Shown one piece after another: positions 58,331-64,000 of a DNA stretch of 64,000 bases. The DNA is from Rhynchospora pubera (taxonomy: Eukaryota; Streptophyta; Magnoliopsida; Poales; Cyperaceae): NCBI GenBank assembly GCA_028095005.1, contig CM051463.1:64704251-64768250 (forward strand). Reading direction: 5' to 3'. Position numbers and translations under genes: made by a program. The stretch's first letter is position 1. The number at the start of each line of letters is the position of its first letter. The notes below the pieces were generated by a model. That model saw nothing but the letters and a program-made list of their open reading frames with translations, had not been told where the DNA came from and did no database searches.

Positions 58331-60010
58331 TCATAATGATTATATTATACCAAGTTGTATGTCAGATACTAGTACAAGTATGCGTTTGCAATCTTGTATG
58401 ATATGCAAGTTTTATATTGTGTAAATAAGCATGCATTTTTTTACTGAGACTTTGGTATTAATTAAGCATGTGTGCATACTGAATCACTATCAACAATCAA
58501 GTTTAGTCCTTACAATAAAGTCAGCAATATTTATTATTACTAACCAAATTATTTCCGTAGTCATCATATGTTATCATTTGATCGAAAAAAGTATATCTTG
58601 AAAGTTGAAATGACTTGATCTGTCACGTACAATTTAAAAATATACAACCTCTGTACACTTCAAGTGAGCCCTTTTTCCAATCAACTAAACAAAATGAGTC
58701 CCTCATATAGAAAAATTATTTCCTTAATCCTGTTCTTTTTCTTCGTCTCTTCTTCATCATCTTCTTCTCCATCAGACTACTCTTTCGTCATTTTTCTTAA
58801 TATCTTATTCTTTCCTTAACTTTCGACATGATCTAATAATGAAAATCATTGATCTGTCACAATTTAAAAAAAAAAAACATAATAAAGTTAGAAATCAAAA
58901 GTTGTCCATGTCAGTAACTTGAAATGTTCATAATTAACTGGGTAAATCACATCACAAAACAGAATATGCCTTGATTGAATACCTCATTAGAAGTGGGGGC
59001 CGGGTGGCAAAGAATATACAATGTGCTAGAAGGACTTTCTACCTCACTATACCCTGTTGTGTTGGTAATTAAATCCTATTTTATTACTACAATTTTGTCC
59101 AATGCAGCTTCAGTTACAAGTACAGCTTAGATCGAACTCCACCCCTTTTAATTGTCTTAACAATGTTAAGGTTACTAAGGTTACTAGTACACTTATTTGA
59201 CAAATTGTTCATCAAGCAGCTGATCCATTTGCAAGTAACAAATTTCAATTTTACCCCAAATACTGGTTTTCAAGGAAACACAGTTTTGTCCCAAATCTGC
59301 CTTTAATAAATCCCACGTAACAAATTGTTATCGAAAACTAAAATTTTAAACGAACAATAAGACAAATAGAGGGACAACTAGAGATATTATTTAGTTTTCA
59401 AGAAGATTTCAAAATGGAAATCACATTGAGCAGTTCAGATCGATTGTTTAAAATTTAAACAGTCGATGTTCGGATTGTGTGTTGACTATAGCATTACTCA
59501 AAAATTTTAATTATTTATTAATTTATTAAATTAAATATTAATAATTTAATATAGTGTAATTAGTGTGGTGAACTCACAAGTTAAAAACTGGGTTTGAGTC
59601 TAAATTTATCATATCCGTTCATAATATTAATTATGAACGGGTTTGAGTATTAAGCCTTAATTATTAATGATATGGATTCAAACCCGATTAAAATATTCCG
59701 TCGACTACAGATTATTTGCATTATTTTTTACATTATGTTGCAATATAAGAAACAAATTAATTTTTGAATTATATCAACAATATATACTTAAATCATAAAA
59801 TTTCAAATTTTGGCGAGTTATTGACGGATCATAAAATTGTCGGTGGGAAATATGAAATATGCACCTTAAGAAGCGATATAGCTTTGTAGCGACCATAAAA
59901 AATGATTGGCAGATTTTATGCTAATATTTTAATTCTTTTAAGTCTCAAATTATAACTAAATATCTGTGTTCTAATTAGATTTTGATATATTTAGGTTAGT
60001 TTTAATTAAG
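58331..60010. other. Intergenic, no gene seen
   Basis: AT-rich. A short palindrome, CCGTTCATAAT-ATTA-ATTATGAACGG, lies near 59615-59640. Nothing else recognisable. Confidence 0.5.
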
Positions 60011-60013
60011 TAA

Positions 60014-61820
60014 CACTATCACAAAAACAGGCTTTTGTAACGGGTCATCTGTAACGCTTTCTTTAAAACCCGTTATAGATCTGCGAAAAATAAGCGGGTA
60101 AAAAAAGTGGATCTAATATGTAACGTTTTTTATAAATTAAGCGTTACAAGTTTTCCGTCAAAAAAAAAAGAAAAAAATGTCAAAGCTTCTGTAACATTTT
60201 TTATACAAAAAACGTTACAGATTATCATTTTTCTTCTGTAACGTTTTTTATATAAAAAGCGTTACAGATGTTCCTGATATTTTCTTAATAAACGTTACAA
60301 ATTTTGAATTTTTTTTTTTTTTGCGAAAACCCCTATATACCTATCGACTCCTCCCTTTTTCCGAAAAATTTCTAAGTCCCCTCTCTCTCGACTCTCCTTC
60401 TCGTTTAAAACCTAGCCGACTGCACTCGGCTCTCCTCTCCCTCTCGTTTTTTGGCCGGCCAACTCAAAGCTCCTCTCGACTGCACAAGTCGGCCTCCTCT
60501 TCTCTCGACGGCACTCAAATCTCCTCTCGCCGGCCTCCTCTCGACAACACCCGAAGCTTCTCTCACTGGTCTCCTATCCTCTCTCTCTCTCTCTCACTAC
60601 CTCAAATCGAAGCTCCTCTCATCGGCCTCATCTCCTCTCTCTCTCAATACCTCAAACCCTAGCCGACGGCACCACTGCCTCCTCTCGACAGCCACCACAA
60701 CACCTCAAGAAGGAGACAGTAATTAAATTAATTTTTGCAACATACATCGTTGAAATTGCATGAAAAAATATATTGAGATTAAAAAAATTATGTAAAATAT
60801 TTTATAAGCCATAATTAATACCATCATATTACCTATAATTTATTAAGAAGATATATGATATTTCATGCTGAAATGAGGCTTAGAAAGTTAGAATGTCCTG
60901 AAACAATTGCAAAATTAAAATCCATATTATGTAAATTTAAGAATGGATGGGATCTTTAGGTAGGTAATGGAGGCGAAAACAAACAGAATTTTAAAAATTC
61001 GTTCGGTTCTGGTTTTGCTTTGTCCTATAGCTGAAAAAATGCTATTTGTACCATGTCAATTGTTTATCTAATCAATGTGAATTACTTGAAATTGTTAATT
61101 GCTATCAATTAATGATGTCTGAAGAAGAATGAGAATTTGAAGAACATACATTGGAAGACTTTGAAGAAGGATCCGATGAACGGACGAGTGAGAATAAAAG
61201 AAGCACAACCAACATGGACGAATTTAGGCGACTAAGAGCTTCGGGGCACAAATTCAAGATTACATTTGACAATGAAGGATTGCCAATCACAATTGAATCT
61301 TGATTGAAAGATGTTTCAGAGGAATTAAAGGATGATTAATTTGAAATGTATCATGACTCTTGTAAATAAATTGATGTATATTTGTTGAACATAATTTTTT
61401 ATTCTCGTTTGCATGGCTTGTTTGTTATTTGTATATGAATGTGTTTGATATATATGTGATATTGTGTTTGTGATATACATATTAATTATATATTTGTACC
61501 AGTTTGTACGGCTAGCAACATGGGCTAGCTACAGAATACATGCTATATAAAAAATTAAAATAAATTTGCAATGTTCTTTTTCAAAAAAACGTTACAGAAT
61601 CCCATATTCTATAACGTTTTTTTTTCAAATAGAGCGTTACAGATTTATTCAAAAAGCTGTGTGTAAAATATTAATTTAATAATCTGTAACGTTTTTTTTA
61701 TAAGAATGTTGCATATCTGTAACGTTTAATTCTTTTTGCAACGGAGCCTACTGTAACGTATCCATGAACGTTACAGATTTTTTTTATAGAACGTTACAAA
61801 ATCCCATATTTCGCGTAGTG
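60014..61820 (+). mobile_element. CACTA (En/Spm-type) transposon, non-autonomous, 1807 bp
   Basis: Left end CACTATCACAAAAACAGG and right end, inverted, CACTACGCGAAATATGGG carry the CACTA signature, and TAA flanks both sides (60011-60013, 61821-61823), the 3-bp duplication of this superfamily. Subterminal regions at both ends carry many copies of CTGTAACG/AACGTTACAG, often as inverted pairs around TTTTTTATA. The interior has a CT-rich leader-like segment (60340-60700) and a decayed ORF. No transposase core. Confidence 0.92.
61115..61303 (+). pseudogene. Decayed CACTA-associated (Ptta/En/Spm-like) ORF fragment
   Basis: The frame starts MSEEE, meets a TGA at 61130-61132, then continues EFEEHTLEDFEEGSDE, later FRRLRASGHKFKITFDNEG and LPI before a stop at 61301-61303. 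An arg-rich R-x-x-SGxKxKxxFxxxGxPI motif is what I recall from plant CACTA-associated proteins. Too short and interrupted to be functional. Confidence 0.5.
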
Positions 61821-61823
61821 TAA

Positions 61824-63300
61824 TTTGTGTCAAAGGAATGAGTTACTACAATAATTCCTACTTTTTATGCAGATTTTGGATAAGAATATGACCTAAATGA
61901 ATTAATAAAGACGTAGAACTTCTCACAAGCTTTCCAACGGTTCTGGAATCACCTCAAACAGAGTCCAGATGAAGAAGTTATGGGCAAAATATTCACAAGG
62001 CGTAGATCTGAAAGTCAGATTTCAGATGGATCCGCCAGAATTCAAGCAACTCCATCCCAAACTTTCTAGAAGTGCTCGTTTTAGACATTTATATTGGTCG
62101 AATGGTTATTTTCTATTCCCATCATGTCCAGAAGTATCATCCTGCTATTATGAACGCCTCCAATCAATGCCAAAGCCTATATAAACATGGTTTGAGGAGA
62201 TTTTCAGGGAGATCGAAATTTTGAGAGAGAATTACGAGATTCTACTCGACACGACGTCCAAAGTTCAGGCGGGTCCTCCCGAAAGTAATCGGATCCGTTG
62301 GAAGGCAGGGTGAGGAGGAAGAAGAGAAGAAACAGAGTTCATTTGTTGTATTCTATCTCTTCTTTTTACCTATTGTTTGTTTATTCGAAAAAACTTTGGT
62401 TTTATAATGATTTTATGCCTTGTCTAGCCTAGAAATATTATTGATAGGGGCAATTGTATGGAACCTTTACTTGGTAGTTAATTAAGTTTAATTAGTTTTA
62501 TATTTTATCTATTTGTTTTACCATTCTTGAGTTAATTGATGAATTTGCTATTAAGAATTGCTTGATTAGAAGGTTTATACCCAATAAACTAAGGACTTGT
62601 CTAGATAGCTAGGTAACAAGAACCCTAAATTCAAATTAATTTCTAATTGCATAGAAAAGGATAGGTAGTAACCGGGAGGCGAACCCAAGAGTAAGCCGGG
62701 AGATATTTTTCTATAATCGGGAGATTTAGGTTATCCTAAATGTTAGAAAGATAGACTTGAAAACCCTAAGTCATGGAACAAAAGTTAAAACTTAGGATTT
62801 TCAAGAGGTTTGAAGGTTGAAATTTAGGAATTGAATTATTAACGGGTGTTAGGATTTAAAACCTAGATTAAGACCAATAACCTATACTTAGATAGCATAT
62901 AAAATTGATTAAACTGACCTAACGACATATTCAAGCGGACCTACTTGGGAGGGAACGGATTTGCCTGAATAGGGTCAGGTAAGACAACCCGAACAATTGA
63001 CTCAAATTTGTGTTATTGTGATAGAACTCGCATTCTCAATTGAAACCTAGATCAACCTTAGAATTAGATTTTTTGTTAATTCATTAATAAGATCTAAAAA
63101 TATTTGAACTCTTGTGTAGTTAATCAAATAAGATAAAAGATCGATATTTCAATACTGTTCTTATATGGATTCGACCCTTAAGTTATCACTGTAAACGATT
63201 AGATGGGTGATCCTAAGAACTTGTTTTGATTAGATTGTACCTATTGAAGCAGCTTGTAATTGAACATTTCGTTTGTCAACAATAAATAAATAAATAATAA
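61824..63300 (+). mobile_element. LTR-like fragment with TATA box
   Basis: A TATATAAA box at 62178-62185 is followed by a leader-like segment (GGGAGATCGAAATTTTGAG, GGAGGAAGAAGAG) and then, near 63160-63250, ATTCGACCCTTAAGTTATCA, a phrase of the kind seen near the ends of plant Gypsy LTRs. No partner LTR, primer site or target duplication is in the window. Confidence 0.4.
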
Positions 63301-64000
63301 AATTGCTAGGCCAGTTTGTTCTCATGGCAGACAACGTACGTAGCGTTCATGATTAAATTAAACGTGCTTTTATTTTAAGAGGCCTGTTAATAATTGTCGT
63401 CTGTTTAAATACTTATTTACCATCGGTATAAATTTCAATTAGTAAGTACAAAAATTTTTAATTTTTATATATATTTATATGTGATTCGATAAGGTAGTAT
63501 TATATTTATACTTAATATAGATAAATATTTTTTTAAAAATATATATACAAGTATTTTCTTATGTGAATACAAATTTATATAGAAATTATATTTAGAATAT
63601 ATAAAACTATATAGGAGACTTGAGCTAAAATTTGCAAATTGCGTATTACATTTAACGTGTAATAAAAATTACAATTTTCTTGATGGCGAAGGAAGTTGAC
63701 CACAGCTCACAGTTTTTAGGTCCGTCGAGTCAATGAAGACATTTTTCATCATTAATAAAAAAATAATAATAATTAAGACTTCGAAGTCCGTAGAATTTTT
63801 CTTTTTTGTTTTTGAACCAAAGTCCGTAGAATTGTTAAACATCATGTTGTCAAAAAAAAAAAAACCCTCAAATATGCATCTTGATATTAATTCTTCAAGT
63901 TGCGCGTAAATAAACGAAGACATTTCACGAAATATCACTTGTGGCTGTAAAGTAGTTCCCTAGTCAATGAAATTCCGCAGGGGCGTAACTAGAAATTCAT
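63301..64000. other. AT-rich end of window, no gene seen
   Basis: Only low-complexity DNA and one minus-strand frame of 89 codons rich in Phe and Ile with no domain. The last 25 bp (CAGGGGCGTAACTAG) could be the start of another element cut by the window end. Confidence 0.45.

Noticed and set aside
60321..60726. Two Ser/Leu/Pro-rich frames of 113 and 91 codons
   Set aside because: They lie in the CT-rich leader-like part of the CACTA element, start at non-ATG codons and overlap in different frames.
63975..64000. Start of a hAT-like element
   Set aside because: Only 25 bp are visible before the window ends; cannot be supported.

Overview
This is nuclear DNA of a flowering plant. The evidence is five intron-containing genes of plant families, all on the + strand with GT..AG introns, in AT-rich intergenic DNA packed with plant-type transposons, plus one decayed piece of chloroplast DNA. 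I cannot name the species; the gene families do not separate eudicots from other angiosperms with certainty.

Layout. 1-9592 is a minus-strand LTR retrotransposon of LARD type: 1.8 kb LTRs, initiator-Met primer site and polypurine tract, but no coding capacity. Its LTRs differ at only four sites, so it moved recently. 9593-11787 holds foldback MITE pieces and a 1.4 kb hAT element that carries a LINE-derived gene fragment. 12174-19575 is SUD1/CER9, a Doa10/MARCH6-type ER-membrane ubiquitin ligase (9 exons, 1076 aa), with two SINEs in intron 3. About 21.3-22.55 kb is an LTR-like repeat with an array of near-palindromic 16-mers. 22694-25430 is an IRX14-type GT43 xylan synthesis gene (4 exons, 452 aa) whose leader has a minimal ATG-TAA upstream ORF. 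27812-32736 and 36044-41052 are two tandemly duplicated SEN1-like superfamily-1 helicase genes (7 exons each, 912 and 937 aa). The first has a run of 22 G in its leader. The DNA between them contains a plastid ndhH-ndhA fragment. 45801-47271 is RER1, a Golgi-to-ER retrieval receptor (3 exons, 208 aa), with a foldback MITE ending about 35 bp before its ATG.

From 47.3 kb to the end no functional gene is visible. This part is a nest of non-autonomous elements: a TIR family with ATGCCATC-rich ends (three copies in the window), long foldbacks at 51.2-51.7 and 52.1-52.35 kb, a probable Helitron terminus at 50536, a hAT MITE with an 8-bp target duplication, a CACTA element with a 3-bp target duplication and a decayed transposon ORF, and an LTR-like fragment.

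No single pathway joins the genes. SUD1 and RER1 both act on quality control or sorting of ER membrane proteins, and IRX14 acts in Golgi wall-polymer synthesis, but co-location in a plant chromosome does not imply co-function. All exon boundaries and identities were read by eye; no alignment or database search was run.
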